Shown here one piece after another: positions 42,380 through 50,715 of a stretch of 64,000 nt of DNA (positions are counted from its first letter, which is position 1; each line of letters starts with the position of its first letter). Where the stretch lies: the NCBI GenBank assembly GCA_050246015.1, contig JBFWWU010000003.1, positions 124,001-188,000 on the forward strand. Direction: 5' to 3'. The stretch comes from JTS-AC122 sp050246015. Its GTDB lineage: Bacteria > Planctomycetota > Phycisphaerae > Phycisphaerales > UBA1924. Under the pieces are notes generated by a model, which did no database searches, was not told where the DNA came from, and worked only from the letters and a program-made list of their open reading frames with translations. Both the position numbers and the translations under genes were made by a program.

Positions 42380-42384
42380 GGTCG

Positions 42385-42390
42385 AGCGTA
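42385..42390 (-). promoter_or_regulatory. -10-like TACGCT for the HAD gene
   Basis: On the minus strand this element ends five bases before the GTG at 42379. It is a weak match on its own, but its place matches the pattern at other starts. It helps decide the start codon. Confidence 0.35.
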
Positions 42391-42410
42391 TGGCGCGCGC
42401 CGGGGCCAGA

Positions 42411-42416
42411 TATGAT
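42411..42416 (+). promoter_or_regulatory. -10-like TATGAT for the Bfd-like gene
   Basis: TATGAT ends five bases before the ATG at 42422, with no ribosome-binding site between. It lies back to back with the HAD gene's element, 20 bases apart. Confidence 0.5.
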
Positions 42417-42421
42417 GCGGC

Positions 42422-42670
42422 ATGCCGGTCGATCGCTGCATCTGTCAATCGATCACATTCGCGGCGCTGCGCGAACTGGCCCGGTCGCGGTCGCTGGACC
42501 TGGACGGGCTGAAGCGAGAGACGGGGTGCGCCATGCGGTGCACGCTGTGCGAGCCGTATCTGAAGTTGATGCTTCGGACGGGGCGGACGCAGTTCGAGCC
42601 GGGCGAAGCGGCCGGGGTGACGCGACTCAGCCTGAGCGTGAAGCGGCCGGAGTCGGGCGCGACGGGGTGA
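42422..42670 (+). CDS. Bfd-like [2Fe-2S] protein
   Basis: An 82-residue protein with the cysteine pattern of bacterioferritin-associated ferredoxin: Cys6-x-Cys8, then 31 residues, Cys40-x2-Cys43 (CICQ ... CTLC). The BFD-type helix-turn-helix fold binds one [2Fe-2S] cluster and often passes electrons or senses iron. An extra cysteine (Cys36) lies near the second pair. No bacterioferritin gene is adjacent. The C-terminal ~30 residues are outside the fold. Start fixed by the TATGAT element and by the motif beginning six residues in. Confidence 0.72.
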   Translation: MPVDRCICQSITFAALRELARSRSLDLDGLKRETGCAMRCTLCEPYLKLMLRTGRTQFEPGEAAGVTRLSLSVKRPESGATG

Positions 42671-42691
42671 AGGGGGAGGATTGGGCGGGCG

Positions 42692-43507
42692 TCAGCGCTC
42701 TTTGCGGGTCATGCCGTCGATCATCTGGTACCACTGATCGCGGGTGGAGTTGACGACGTCGAAGGGCCCGGTCATCTTGATGAAGACGGAACCCTTGGGG
42801 CCGCCCTCGACGACGGCGCCGCGCATCGCGTAACCCGGGCGGTCGGTGGTGGACTGACCGGGCATGCCTTCCTTGAAGGTGCCGACGATGGAGATGACAT
42901 GGACGGTGCAGCCGGCGACTTTGCGCGGGGCGTGGGTCTTGTAGTCGGGCTCGCCGCCGGTGTCGGGGTTGCGGAACTGGGCTTTCCAGCGATCGAGGTT
43001 GGCGGTGGCGCTCCCGCCGGTGCCGGGGAAGTGGAAGAACGCGACGACCGCGGTTTCACCGTTGTCACCCTTGACGTGGAACTCGCCCGCGCGCATGTCG
43101 CCGGAGGTGGGCTTTTGTTCCCAGGATTCCGGGATCTGCCAGAGCAGACCGGCGACCTCGAAGCCGCCGACTTCGCCGCTGAGTTCATCGGCGGCGTTTG
43201 AGGCCTGCGCCTGGGAGTTGCCGATCTGGTCGGCGACGTTCTTGGCGGTTCGGGCGGAGCGTCCCATGAGGGACTTGGGCTCGTCGGCGAGTTGGTCGAG
43301 GCGGTTGGAGTTGCCGCGGGAAGCGAGTTGGTTGGCCTTGTCGGCGCCGGAGCCGGAGCCGCCGGCGGTCGAGGTCCCGGTGGTGCCGCCGGCGCCGGGG
43401 GGGGGAGGCGAGGATTGGTCACAGGCTGAAAGGAGCATGACCAAGGGGAGGCATAGGGCGGCAGCCCGGAGTGCGATCAGGGACGCGCGGCGAGGGTGAG
43501 CGTTCAT
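42692..43507 (-). CDS. Predicted lipoprotein, unknown function
   Basis: A 271-residue lipoprotein. The signal peptide ends in the lipobox LLSAC (Cys29), followed by a Gly/Ser/Thr-rich tether and then a globular domain of ~150 residues (LLWQIPESWEQKP, VVAFFHFPGTGGSATANLDRW, GYAMRGAVVEG, VFIKMTGP). Related proteins are common in planctomycetes, but I know of no assigned role. A TACAAT element ends five bases before the ATG. The gene is 65 bases downstream of purH on the same strand, but its own promoter suggests separate transcription. Confidence 0.75.
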   Translation of the reverse strand: MNAHPRRASLIALRAAALCLPLVMLLSACDQSSPPPPGAGGTTGTSTAGGSGSGADKANQLASRGNSNRLDQLADEPKSLMGRSARTAKNVADQIGNSQAQASNAADELSGEVGGFEVAGLLWQIPESWEQKPTSGDMRAGEFHVKGDNGETAVVAFFHFPGTGGSATANLDRWKAQFRNPDTGGEPDYKTHAPRKVAGCTVHVISIVGTFKEGMPGQSTTDRPGYAMRGAVVEGGPKGSVFIKMTGPFDVVNSTRDQWYQMIDGMTRKER

Positions 43508-43512
43508 GCCTC

Positions 43513-43518
43513 ATTGTA
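43513..43518 (-). promoter_or_regulatory. -10-like TACAAT for the lipoprotein gene, leaderless type
   Basis: On the minus strand TACAAT ends five bases before the ATG at 43507. No ribosome-binding site and no -35 box are clear. Confidence 0.5.
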
Positions 43519-43572
43519 ACGCCGGTGCGCGCGGCGGTGCCACATCGCGTGGTCAAGATGGGGGCGGGGGAG

Positions 43573-45252
43573 TCAGTGGCGGAAATGGCGGACGCCGGTG
43601 GTGACGCAGGAGATGCCGCGCTCATTGCAGAGGTCGAAGGTATCCTGATCGCGCTTGGAGCCGCCGGGGTGGACGATGAGCGCCACGCCGGCGTCGGCGA
43701 GGAGGCGGGGACCATCGGCGAAGGGGAAGAAGGCATCGCCGACGGCGACGGCGCCGCGAGCCAGTGGGCCGGCTTTGGCCACAGCGTTTCGACACGCGGT
43801 GACACGATCGACCTGGCCCGAGCCCACGCCGAAGACGCGGACGACGCCGGGTTCGCCCGTCGGTCCGCCGATGACAACCGCGTTGCTGGAGACGTACTTG
43901 CAGACGGTTTCGAGGAACGCGCCGGCGGCGGCGAGAACCGGATCGGGCACGGGCCCGGCGCGGTGCTCCCACTGTTCCGGGGACGAGGTGCGGACATCGC
44001 GATCCTGCACAAGCATGCCGCCCGGGACGGAGCGGTACTCCAGTTTGCGGGCCCGTGAAGGGAGGCGGACGCCAACGGCGAGGATGCGGACATTGTTCCA
44101 GCGCTTTCGGAGCGTTTCGAGGGCGGCGGTCTCGAAGGAGGGGGCCACGATGACCTCGAAGAAGTTGTCGTCGGCCGCGATGCGGTCGGCGGCGTGGGCA
44201 TCGACCGGGGCGCTGACGGCGAGGATCCCGCCGTAGGCGGCCTGCGGATCGCCGGCGATGGCGGCATCGATCGCCGATCGCGCCGCCAGCGCCACCGCGG
44301 CGCCGCACGGGTTGGTGTGCTTGACAACGCAGGCGCTCACCGATCCGGGCGAGAAGAGGCTCGGGGCGGCGGGGAGCGACACCTGGCCGCCGAACGCCGC
44401 GGCGACGATGCTCGCGACATTCGAACTCGCCAGTTTTTCGAGCGCCTTGACGACTTCGAGGGCGGCGGCGGCGTCGCTGATGTTGTTGAAACTCAGCGGC
44501 TTCCCGTGCAGTTGCTGCGCGTTGACGATGGTCGGGCCGGTGGAGGCGGGATCGCGGTAGAGCGCGGCGGCCTGGTGCGGGTTTTCGCCGTAGCGCAGTT
44601 CGTCCACTTTGGTGTACGACAGGCGGAGCACCTGGGGAAAGGCCTGTGGCGTGCGCCGGCTGAGGAAAGCGGCGATGGCGGCGTCGTACTCGGCGACCTT
44701 GGCGAACGCCGCCGCGGCAAGTTCGGCGCGCAGTTCGAGGCTGGTGCACCCGTCGTTCTGGGCCAGGGCGTTGGCCACGTCGTCGTATCGCGCCGGGGAG
44801 GTGACGACGGTGACGGATTCGAAGTTCTTGGCGGCGGCGCGGATCATCGCCGGCCCGCCGACGTCGATCTGCTCGATGGCTTCTTCGAGGGTGACGCCGG
44901 GCTCGGAGACGGTGCGTTCAAAGGGGTAGAGGTTGATGCATACCAGGTCGATGGGCTCGATCTTGTGCGCCTTCATCGCGGCGACGTGTTCGGGATCGGA
45001 TCGCTTCCCCAGCAGAGCGCCGTGGACCGCCGGATGGAGGGTCTTGACGCGGCCGTCCATGATCTCCGGAAAGCCTGTCACCTGCTCGATGGGGGTGACG
45101 CTGATTCCCGCTTCCGTGAGGGCCCGGGCGGTGCCGCCGGTCGAGACGATCCGGACGCCGAGCGACTCCAGGGTGCGGGCAAATGGAATCAGGTCCGTCT
45201 TGTCGCTGACGGAAAGGAGAGCGCGGCGGATACGGACGGGGTTCAGGCTCAT
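43573..45252 (-). CDS. purH: Bifunctional AICAR transformylase/IMP cyclohydrolase
   Basis: Catalyses the last two steps of purine synthesis to IMP. The N-terminal cyclohydrolase domain shows LLSVSDKTDLIPFARTLESL, IVSTGGTARAL and GRVKTLHPAVHGALLGKR. The transformylase domain carries the catalytic KHTNPCGAAVA. The end has HPGGSKRDQDTFDLCNERG, although the last conserved stretch reads VTTGVRHFRH. About 559 aa, slightly above the usual 510-530. The ATG at 45252 is chosen over an upstream start because family homology begins six residues in. A TATCGT element ends seven bases before it. Confidence 0.94.
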   Translation of the reverse strand: MSLNPVRIRRALLSVSDKTDLIPFARTLESLGVRIVSTGGTARALTEAGISVTPIEQVTGFPEIMDGRVKTLHPAVHGALLGKRSDPEHVAAMKAHKIEPIDLVCINLYPFERTVSEPGVTLEEAIEQIDVGGPAMIRAAAKNFESVTVVTSPARYDDVANALAQNDGCTSLELRAELAAAAFAKVAEYDAAIAAFLSRRTPQAFPQVLRLSYTKVDELRYGENPHQAAALYRDPASTGPTIVNAQQLHGKPLSFNNISDAAAALEVVKALEKLASSNVASIVAAAFGGQVSLPAAPSLFSPGSVSACVVKHTNPCGAAVALAARSAIDAAIAGDPQAAYGGILAVSAPVDAHAADRIAADDNFFEVIVAPSFETAALETLRKRWNNVRILAVGVRLPSRARKLEYRSVPGGMLVQDRDVRTSSPEQWEHRAGPVPDPVLAAAGAFLETVCKYVSSNAVVIGGPTGEPGVVRVFGVGSGQVDRVTACRNAVAKAGPLARGAVAVGDAFFPFADGPRLLADAGVALIVHPGGSKRDQDTFDLCNERGISCVTTGVRHFRH

Positions 45253-45259
45253 GGCGGCA

Positions 45260-45265
45260 ACGATA
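45260..45265 (-). promoter_or_regulatory. -10-like TATCGT for purH, leaderless type
   Basis: On the minus strand this hexamer ends seven bases before the ATG. It is a weaker match than TATAAT, but its position matches the others. Confidence 0.35.
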
Positions 45266-45443
45266 TCGAGTCCGGCCAAAAGGGGCGGGGCACGCCAGTG
45301 TACGCGCATGACCTGCGCGATGGTATCGTGCGCCGGCGAACTTGCGTTGCGGCCAAAGGTGAATCCGTGAGAAGGCGGAGAAGTCCGGTACTCGGCCAGC
45401 CGATCAACATCGTGAGCCCTTGACGCCTCGGCAGCACCGCGCC

Positions 45444-47357
45444 ATGACACCGTGGAAACAACCACAAAACGACCCGAGCGACCCCCCATCCGCGCCGGAC
45501 GGGATGCACGACCGGCTGCGGCAACTCGTGAAGACCCGAAACGTGCGGGCGGCGTTTCAACCGATCGTCGATCTCCAGGACGGCACGATCGTGGCGTTCG
45601 AGGCGCTGGCGCGCCCAGGGGCCGAGAGCGGGTTTTCCAACCCCGGCGAACTGTTCGAGCACGCGGCCCTGCACGGGATGCTCTGGCCGCTTGAAGAGGT
45701 CACGCGGCGCGTCTCGGTCGAGTCCGCCAACGGATGGCCGGCGAACACCCGGCTGTTCCTGAACTGCACGCCCGACGTCGTGGTGGATCCTCGATTCCGC
45801 GCGGAGATCGAAGCGATGCTCGGGCCGGAGTCGGCGCTCTGCGCGAACCAGGTCGTGCTGGAGATCACGGAGTTGTCGGACGAGCAGTTCGTGGATGGAC
45901 TGCACGAACAGGCGATGGCGCTGCGGAAACTCGGCGTCGAGATTGCGATCGACGACGTGGGCGCGGGCGCGAGCGGGCTGAACCGGATCATGCTCCTGAG
46001 GCCGCAGTGGCTGAAGTTGGACCGCGAGTTCATCCGATCGATCGACACGGACGTGTTCAAGCAGAACATGGTGCGCTTCTTCGTGCACTTCGCGAAACTG
46101 AGTTGCGTGAACGTGATCGCCGAGGGGGTCGAGAAGCGGGAAGAACTGGCGATGGTGGCATCCCTGGGGGTGCGATTCGCGCAGGGGTTCTTCCTGGCGC
46201 GGCCGGCGACGCGGGCGCAGATCGATGATCCCGGATACGCGGCGGAACTGCGGGACCGATGGTCGACGCTCGAGCCCGTGCTGTCCGCCGTGCCGGGGCG
46301 GGCGACGCTGCGGCGCATGTGCCAGCCGGCGACGGTGGTGCAATCGACATCGACGATCGGAGAGGTCGCGGGGATGCTCCTGCGCAAGGCCGGGGTGCCC
46401 GGCGTGGTGGTGCAGTGCGGACGGCGGTTTGTGGGGTGGTGCTCGCGGGATCGGGTCTTGGCCGAAGCGCGACTGGCCGGGTCGCGCCGGGAGATCTCGG
46501 CGATCACGCTCGTGGGGACGTGCACGCTCTCGCCCGAAGCGGCGATCCACGACGCGCTGCAACTGGTGAGCGTGCGCGAAGAGGCGGAACTGCTGCAGCC
46601 GGTGGTGCTGTCGGAACTGGGCGAAGTGGTCGGCGTGGTGAACGTGCGGGACATCCTGGACGCGGCGGTGCTGGAGTCAAGGACGGCGTTCGGGGGGCGC
46701 GTGCCGCTGACCGGGCTGCCGGGGCGCGCCAAGGCGGATCAGTTCATCGACGAGCTGGTGGGACATTCGGTCGCCTTGCAGTTGCCGATGGATTTCGGGG
46801 CGGACTCGCCCGCGACGCCCGTGGCGCCGGCGCGATCGCCGACCGACGCGGCGTTCATCGACATCCGGCACTTCACGGACTACAACGCCGCGTTCGGGTA
46901 CGAACTGGGCGATCAACTGATCCGCACGCTCGGCGACCTGCTGCGCGACATCGTGGTGCAGACCGAAGCGACATTCAGGGTCTTCCACCTGGGTGACGAT
47001 CGATTCGTGGTGATGGGGCCGCCGCCGCTGCTTGAGCAGCGCGTGCGCGCCGTGATGAGCGAGTTTGACCGCTGCTACGCCCGGAGCCCGATCCGCGGGG
47101 ACATCGAGAATCTCCCGGCTCCGCTGTCGCTGCGCGTGTCAAAGGTGATTCGCCCGTCGGGCATGTGCCTGCGCGTGCTGCTGGTCCCGGATATCGCGTC
47201 GCGGGCCCGCACCCACCGGGAACTGCACCGGATCTCCCAGCAACTCCGCCAGCGATCGGCTCGGGACGAGGCCATCCCGGAGAACCAGACCCAATCGGTG
47301 CTTGTCGCTGACACGCGGACCCTCGAATCCGTCGCGCCGGTACGCAAAACCGCGTGA
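45444..47357 (+). CDS. Cyclic-di-GMP signalling protein: EAL, CBS pair, degenerate GGDEF
   Basis: A 637-residue cytoplasmic protein without membrane segments. The EAL phosphodiesterase domain (about residues 25-255) keeps FEALARPG, LNCTP, EITE, AIDDVGAGASGL, KLDREFI and AEGVE, so it may be active. A CBS-domain pair follows (about 285-410, VVQSTSTIGEVAGMLL and VVGVVNVRDILDA), which often binds adenine nucleotides. The C-terminal domain has the GGDEF fold (FIDIRHFTDYNAAFGYELGD), but the signature reads GDDRF, so cyclase activity is unlikely; it may bind GTP or be structural. A TTG further upstream is possible, but the ATG is more likely. It is divergent from purH. Confidence 0.88.
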   Translation: MTPWKQPQNDPSDPPSAPDGMHDRLRQLVKTRNVRAAFQPIVDLQDGTIVAFEALARPGAESGFSNPGELFEHAALHGMLWPLEEVTRRVSVESANGWPANTRLFLNCTPDVVVDPRFRAEIEAMLGPESALCANQVVLEITELSDEQFVDGLHEQAMALRKLGVEIAIDDVGAGASGLNRIMLLRPQWLKLDREFIRSIDTDVFKQNMVRFFVHFAKLSCVNVIAEGVEKREELAMVASLGVRFAQGFFLARPATRAQIDDPGYAAELRDRWSTLEPVLSAVPGRATLRRMCQPATVVQSTSTIGEVAGMLLRKAGVPGVVVQCGRRFVGWCSRDRVLAEARLAGSRREISAITLVGTCTLSPEAAIHDALQLVSVREEAELLQPVVLSELGEVVGVVNVRDILDAAVLESRTAFGGRVPLTGLPGRAKADQFIDELVGHSVALQLPMDFGADSPATPVAPARSPTDAAFIDIRHFTDYNAAFGYELGDQLIRTLGDLLRDIVVQTEATFRVFHLGDDRFVVMGPPPLLEQRVRAVMSEFDRCYARSPIRGDIENLPAPLSLRVSKVIRPSGMCLRVLLVPDIASRARTHRELHRISQQLRQRSARDEAIPENQTQSVLVADTRTLESVAPVRKTA

Positions 47358-47362
47358 GCGCG

Positions 47363-47368
47363 TATGAT
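47363..47368 (+). promoter_or_regulatory. -10-like TATGAT for the phosphatase gene, leaderless type
   Basis: TATGAT ends five bases before the ATG at 47374 and begins six bases after the previous stop codon. No ribosome-binding site is present. Confidence 0.5.
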
Positions 47369-47373
47369 CCCTC

Positions 47374-48078
47374 ATGACCGGGCCCGCGGACACTCCGCAA
47401 CATCCAGATGGCGCCTCGCGCCCGTCTCGGCATTGGGTTCGTGATTCGCTAGCGCTGGCCCTCGTACTGGCGGCGGCGGCGGCGATCGCCTGGTTCGCCG
47501 GCGTCCGGTGGCAGTTTGAACCCAAGAACTTCGGCATCGTGGAGCCCGGCGTGCTGTACCGCTCGGCGGCCCTGACGCCCGCCGCCCTTCGACGCGTGCA
47601 CGACCTGTATCACATCCGCACCATTGTTGATCTGGGCGCCTACGACCGCGACCCGGTCGGGGGCGTGATCGCGCAGCGAACCGCCGATGCGCTCGGCATC
47701 AAGCGATTCGTCTTCCCCCTCGAAGGAGACGGCACCGGGGACCCGAACGCGTACGTCCGGGCGCTGCGCATCATCGCGAGCCCGGCCAACCAGCCCGTCC
47801 TTGTCCATTGCGCGACCGGTTCGCAGCGCACCAGCGGCTGCGTGATTCTCTATCAGCAGATCATCCACGGCGACGCATTCGATCCCGCGTACGACCAGGC
47901 CAAGTCTTTCAAGCACGATCCCACGCGCAACCCGAGGCTGAAGCCGTATCTCCTGGAATGGCATGACCGGATCGCCCAGGCGTATCGGAGCGGAGCGGTC
48001 GTGCCCGGGTACCGGCCGAGTGATGCAGTAGACGGGGGCACGGGCTTGGGCGCTTCCAAGTCCGGCGCAGGCTATTGA
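47374..48078 (+). CDS. Membrane-anchored dual-specificity/tyrosine phosphatase-like protein
   Basis: A 234-residue protein with one N-terminal membrane helix (about residues 25-45) and a phosphatase domain. The active-site P-loop is HCATGSQRTSG (Cys-x5-Arg), and the preceding strand RTIVDLGAYDRD with the later LFEGDGTG-like segment FPLEGDGTGD supply a possible general acid aspartate. Such proteins remove phosphate from tyrosine, lipids or other small esters; the substrate is unknown. The domain probably faces the periplasm if the helix is a signal anchor. The C-terminal ~25 residues are low complexity. Confidence 0.75.
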   Translation: MTGPADTPQHPDGASRPSRHWVRDSLALALVLAAAAAIAWFAGVRWQFEPKNFGIVEPGVLYRSAALTPAALRRVHDLYHIRTIVDLGAYDRDPVGGVIAQRTADALGIKRFVFPLEGDGTGDPNAYVRALRIIASPANQPVLVHCATGSQRTSGCVILYQQIIHGDAFDPAYDQAKSFKHDPTRNPRLKPYLLEWHDRIAQAYRSGAVVPGYRPSDAVDGGTGLGASKSGAGY

Positions 48079-48202
48079 TGGCCGCGCAAGAGTTGCGGGT
48101 TGAGGGGCGCCGCGGGGTGCGGTGAAGCACGGCCGGCGCTCGGCAATCCTCCTGACGCGCCGCTTCAATCTTCGGCCCCTTTGCGTGACGATAGTGGTTG
48201 TC

Positions 48203-48466
48203 ATGCGGAAGGCGCGTGCGGACAGGGTGGAGATCGACTTGCTCTCGGGCGCGCGGCACACCAGTCCCGCCGGGAGCGAATCGGGATCCGGTGGATCGCG
48301 CTGGCTGGGTCTGCATTTCCGATGCGCCGGGGCGTATGCACGGGCGTACAAAAACGAAGCGGGCACCGCCTATGTCGGCCGGTGCCCGCGATGCGGCAAA
48401 TCGATGCGCTTCCTGATCGGTCCCGGTGGCACGTCACGTCGATCGTTCGAGGTATCGTGCCAGTGA
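48203..48466 (+). CDS. Small zinc-ribbon-like protein of planctomycete type
   Basis: An 87-residue protein with four cysteines in a ribbon-like layout: LHFRCAG, then VGRCPRCGKS, then a final Cys two residues from the end. The conserved core GTAYVGRCPRCGKSMRF suggests metal binding. Such short proteins recur in planctomycete genomes with no known role. The ATG at 48203 is chosen because the upstream frame is Arg-rich and unlike protein. A ten-base inverted repeat lies inside the coding core (48359-48389). It may be independent of the neighbouring convergent gene. Confidence 0.55.
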   Translation: MRKARADRVEIDLLSGARHTSPAGSESGSGGSRWLGLHFRCAGAYARAYKNEAGTAYVGRCPRCGKSMRFLIGPGGTSRRSFEVSCQ

Positions 48467-48478
48467 GACGACGCGGCG

Positions 48479-49552
48479 TCATTTTTTGGGATGCGGCGTC
48501 AGATTGGAGTCGCCCTCGACGGGGGGCGTCGTCTTGGGTGGCGAGGGGGGGACCGGAATCGGTGTTTCGCCAGGTATCACGGCCTGCGGCGGGAGCTGCG
48601 TCAGGCGCTCGAGTTTGAACTCCCAGGTGCTGGCGTTGGTGAGTTTCATCCCGCCGCCGGACATGGCGATCTCGGTCAAGAGGGTGAGCGTCGACTGCTG
48701 CGGGCACCCGTCGGTGAGGTTGATGGTGCGGAGTCCGGTCCCCGTCCCCTTCTTGAGTTCGGGGCTCATCATCGAGAACATGGCGCGCTTGGGGTCGTCC
48801 GCCTTGGGTTCGTTGAGCGTCACGACGACGCTGGTGGAGATCGTGGCGGCTTCGGAACTCATCGAATCGAGCGTGTGCGTGCGGGCGAGATTGAACGAGC
48901 CGAGCTGGGCGTTGGGGAGGGTGAACTCGTCGGTCCAGGAATCGCCCGGCGCGACCTTCTTCTCGGGGTTCCCGGAGAGCACCCGCTCCAGGTTCGCCTT
49001 CATCTGATTGGCGGTGAAGGTGACCTCGATGCCGTTGACGAAGGTGCCGGCGCCGGGGGTATCGACGGCGACCTGGCGCAGTTTCTTGGCGAGGTCCTCC
49101 ATGCCCTCAACGCTGTGGACCATCCCGCGGGCATCGACCTTGAACGTGATGGATTCACCGATGAGGTGCCCGAAGATCATCGCCATGGGGTTGCTGGCGT
49201 CGGTCGTGGCGGGGACGAGCGAATCCCACTTGAGCGGCTCGGTCGTGCGGGGGAGCTGCACGCTCATCGAGAAGCCGTTGTAGGTCATCTTGACTGTCGC
49301 GAGGCCGGCGGCATCCACGTCCTTGATGTCCCAGGTGACGGTGGAGACGCGCCCGTTCTGGGTGACGGACTCCATGCCGGCGTCGGCCTTCATGTTGACG
49401 CCGGTCCCCTCCGTCCAGCGGTAGTACAACTTGGCATCTTTCTTCCAGGCGTACGCCACGTTGGAGTTATCGGCGAGCGCGCCGGCCGAGAGCGCCACGA
49501 GCGCGCCGGCTCCCACGCCGCTCAGAACCATCGAACGAATTCCTCGCATCAT
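48479..49552 (-). CDS. Secreted protein, DUF6263-like
   Basis: A 357-residue exported protein with a signal peptide (basic start, hydrophobic core, ending around AGALADN). It has a beta-rich domain with conserved stretches YYRWTEGTGVNMKADAG, DLAKKLRQVAV and PGDSWTDEF, then a Pro-rich tail. The layout (signal, repeated strands, PGDSW) resembles DUF6263 proteins, whose function is not known. A GTG four codons upstream is in frame, but the ATG has GAGG at the right distance. It is convergent with the zinc-ribbon gene. Confidence 0.65.
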   Translation of the reverse strand: MMRGIRSMVLSGVGAGALVALSAGALADNSNVAYAWKKDAKLYYRWTEGTGVNMKADAGMESVTQNGRVSTVTWDIKDVDAAGLATVKMTYNGFSMSVQLPRTTEPLKWDSLVPATTDASNPMAMIFGHLIGESITFKVDARGMVHSVEGMEDLAKKLRQVAVDTPGAGTFVNGIEVTFTANQMKANLERVLSGNPEKKVAPGDSWTDEFTLPNAQLGSFNLARTHTLDSMSSEAATISTSVVVTLNEPKADDPKRAMFSMMSPELKKGTGTGLRTINLTDGCPQQSTLTLLTEIAMSGGGMKLTNASTWEFKLERLTQLPPQAVIPGETPIPVPPSPPKTTPPVEGDSNLTPHPKK

Positions 49553-49723
49553 GTTCAACCTCACAGTGCACGCTCATTCAGGACCGGACCGGGAGACGCA
49601 CCCGCTCGCCATCGGCAATCGTGCGGCGTAAGTGTAGGAAAGACCGCGCTGGCGCGAAACTGGGCCGAACGGAACCAGATTCCTCGCGGGGGGGGCGGCG
49701 TGCGTCCATCGGCGAGCGCCCGG

Positions 49724-49729
49724 TACGAT
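49724..49729 (+). promoter_or_regulatory. -10-like TACGAT for the 282-aa hypothetical, leaderless type
   Basis: TACGAT ends five bases before the ATG at 49735. No ribosome-binding site is visible. Confidence 0.42.
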
Positions 49730-49734
49730 CCGGC

Positions 49735-50583
49735 ATGACGAGCGGCCCAGAAAGCATGTCCTGGGCGGGGCTGCTGGCGCACAGCACGGCCCTGGCCAAG
49801 GCGTCGCTTGCCCTCCCGCGCGACGCGGAGGGCGACCGATGGCGCGCGGCGGTGCCGGCGATCGTCTCGCTGCAAGCCGTCACGCACGCACTGGCAGAGA
49901 TCGATGCGCTCGACCGGTGCGGCCCGCCGGGCGAGCGAGCCCTGGCTCTCGACAAAGCCGAGATGCTCATCCGGCGCGACTCGATGACCCTGGAAACGCT
50001 GTGGCTGCCGAGCCCGGTGCACGACGCCCTCGCGGGGCTGATCGCCGATGCCCGGGGGGCGCTGGCGTCGGCTAGCGACCCCGACTATCAGTGGACTGTG
50101 CGGAGCGAATCGTTGATCGCCGACCACCCGGCGGCGGTGGTGAGGATCCTGCTCGGCGCAGGCTTTGCCGGCGACCTGCACCTGCCCGCTCCCGGCATCG
50201 TGCTCTTTCGGGCGTGCCCCGCGGCGTGGATGCGATTCGCGTGGGCACCGACCCATGATCACACTCCCTCCAACCCGAGCGAGGCGACGGTACGGACGCT
50301 CGTAGTCCAGGCGATCTCCGGGCACCTCGAAGCCGGCGGCGGGGCCGTGTCGCTCACACGCGTCTCTCGCGGCGGGCTTCCCTTCCGTCAGTTCGACTTC
50401 GCGCGCGGTGGCCCCGTGCGCGACCTGGTGATTGAACCGGGCCGGCCCGCCCCGCCGGGGCAGCCGCTGCTGGTCCCGGCAATTCTCGGCGGGATCGAGC
50501 AGCCGGTGAGCCTCCCCCCGCGCAAGATCAGCGTGATCGACCCGCTACCAGTCGTCTGGGCGCGGGACGAAGCGGGCAAGTAG
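49735..50583 (+). CDS. Hypothetical protein, 282 aa
   Basis: Unrecognised soluble protein. It is Ala/Leu-rich and helical in its first ~130 residues (AHSTALAKASLALP, DKAEMLIRRDSMTLETLWLP), then more beta-rich, with RVSRGGLPFRQFDFA and a Pro-rich PGRPAPPGQPLLVPAI. No signal peptide, membrane segment or catalytic motif is evident. The ATG is set by the TACGAT element five bases upstream. It stands just before the capsid module, but its own end is followed by 221 bases of structured sequence, so it need not belong to it. Confidence 0.6.
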   Translation: MTSGPESMSWAGLLAHSTALAKASLALPRDAEGDRWRAAVPAIVSLQAVTHALAEIDALDRCGPPGERALALDKAEMLIRRDSMTLETLWLPSPVHDALAGLIADARGALASASDPDYQWTVRSESLIADHPAAVVRILLGAGFAGDLHLPAPGIVLFRACPAAWMRFAWAPTHDHTPSNPSEATVRTLVVQAISGHLEAGGGAVSLTRVSRGGLPFRQFDFARGGPVRDLVIEPGRPAPPGQPLLVPAILGGIEQPVSLPPRKISVIDPLPVVWARDEAGK

Positions 50584-50626
50584 CACCGGCGGCGCGCGCC
50601 GCGGATCCCGCGGGCGACCGAATGCG

Positions 50627-50715
50627 AAAAAAAAAATCAACACGCATACGCGGGAATTCGCGTGCTCGGCTGTTCGTATCCGGTCGCGGCCCCCTGACCG
50701 CGCGCGCCGGATACG
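50627..50715 (+). promoter_or_regulatory. A10 tract and long hairpin upstream of the portal gene
   Basis: A run of ten A (50627-50636) is followed by an imperfect long hairpin. The outer stem is CGTATCCGG (50675-50683) with its perfect complement (50707-50715), and an inner stem CGCGG/CCGCG lies inside. The whole gap is 221 bases. The A tract could act as a curved or UP-type promoter element; the hairpin might be a terminator of the previous gene or a leader structure. Confidence 0.45.
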
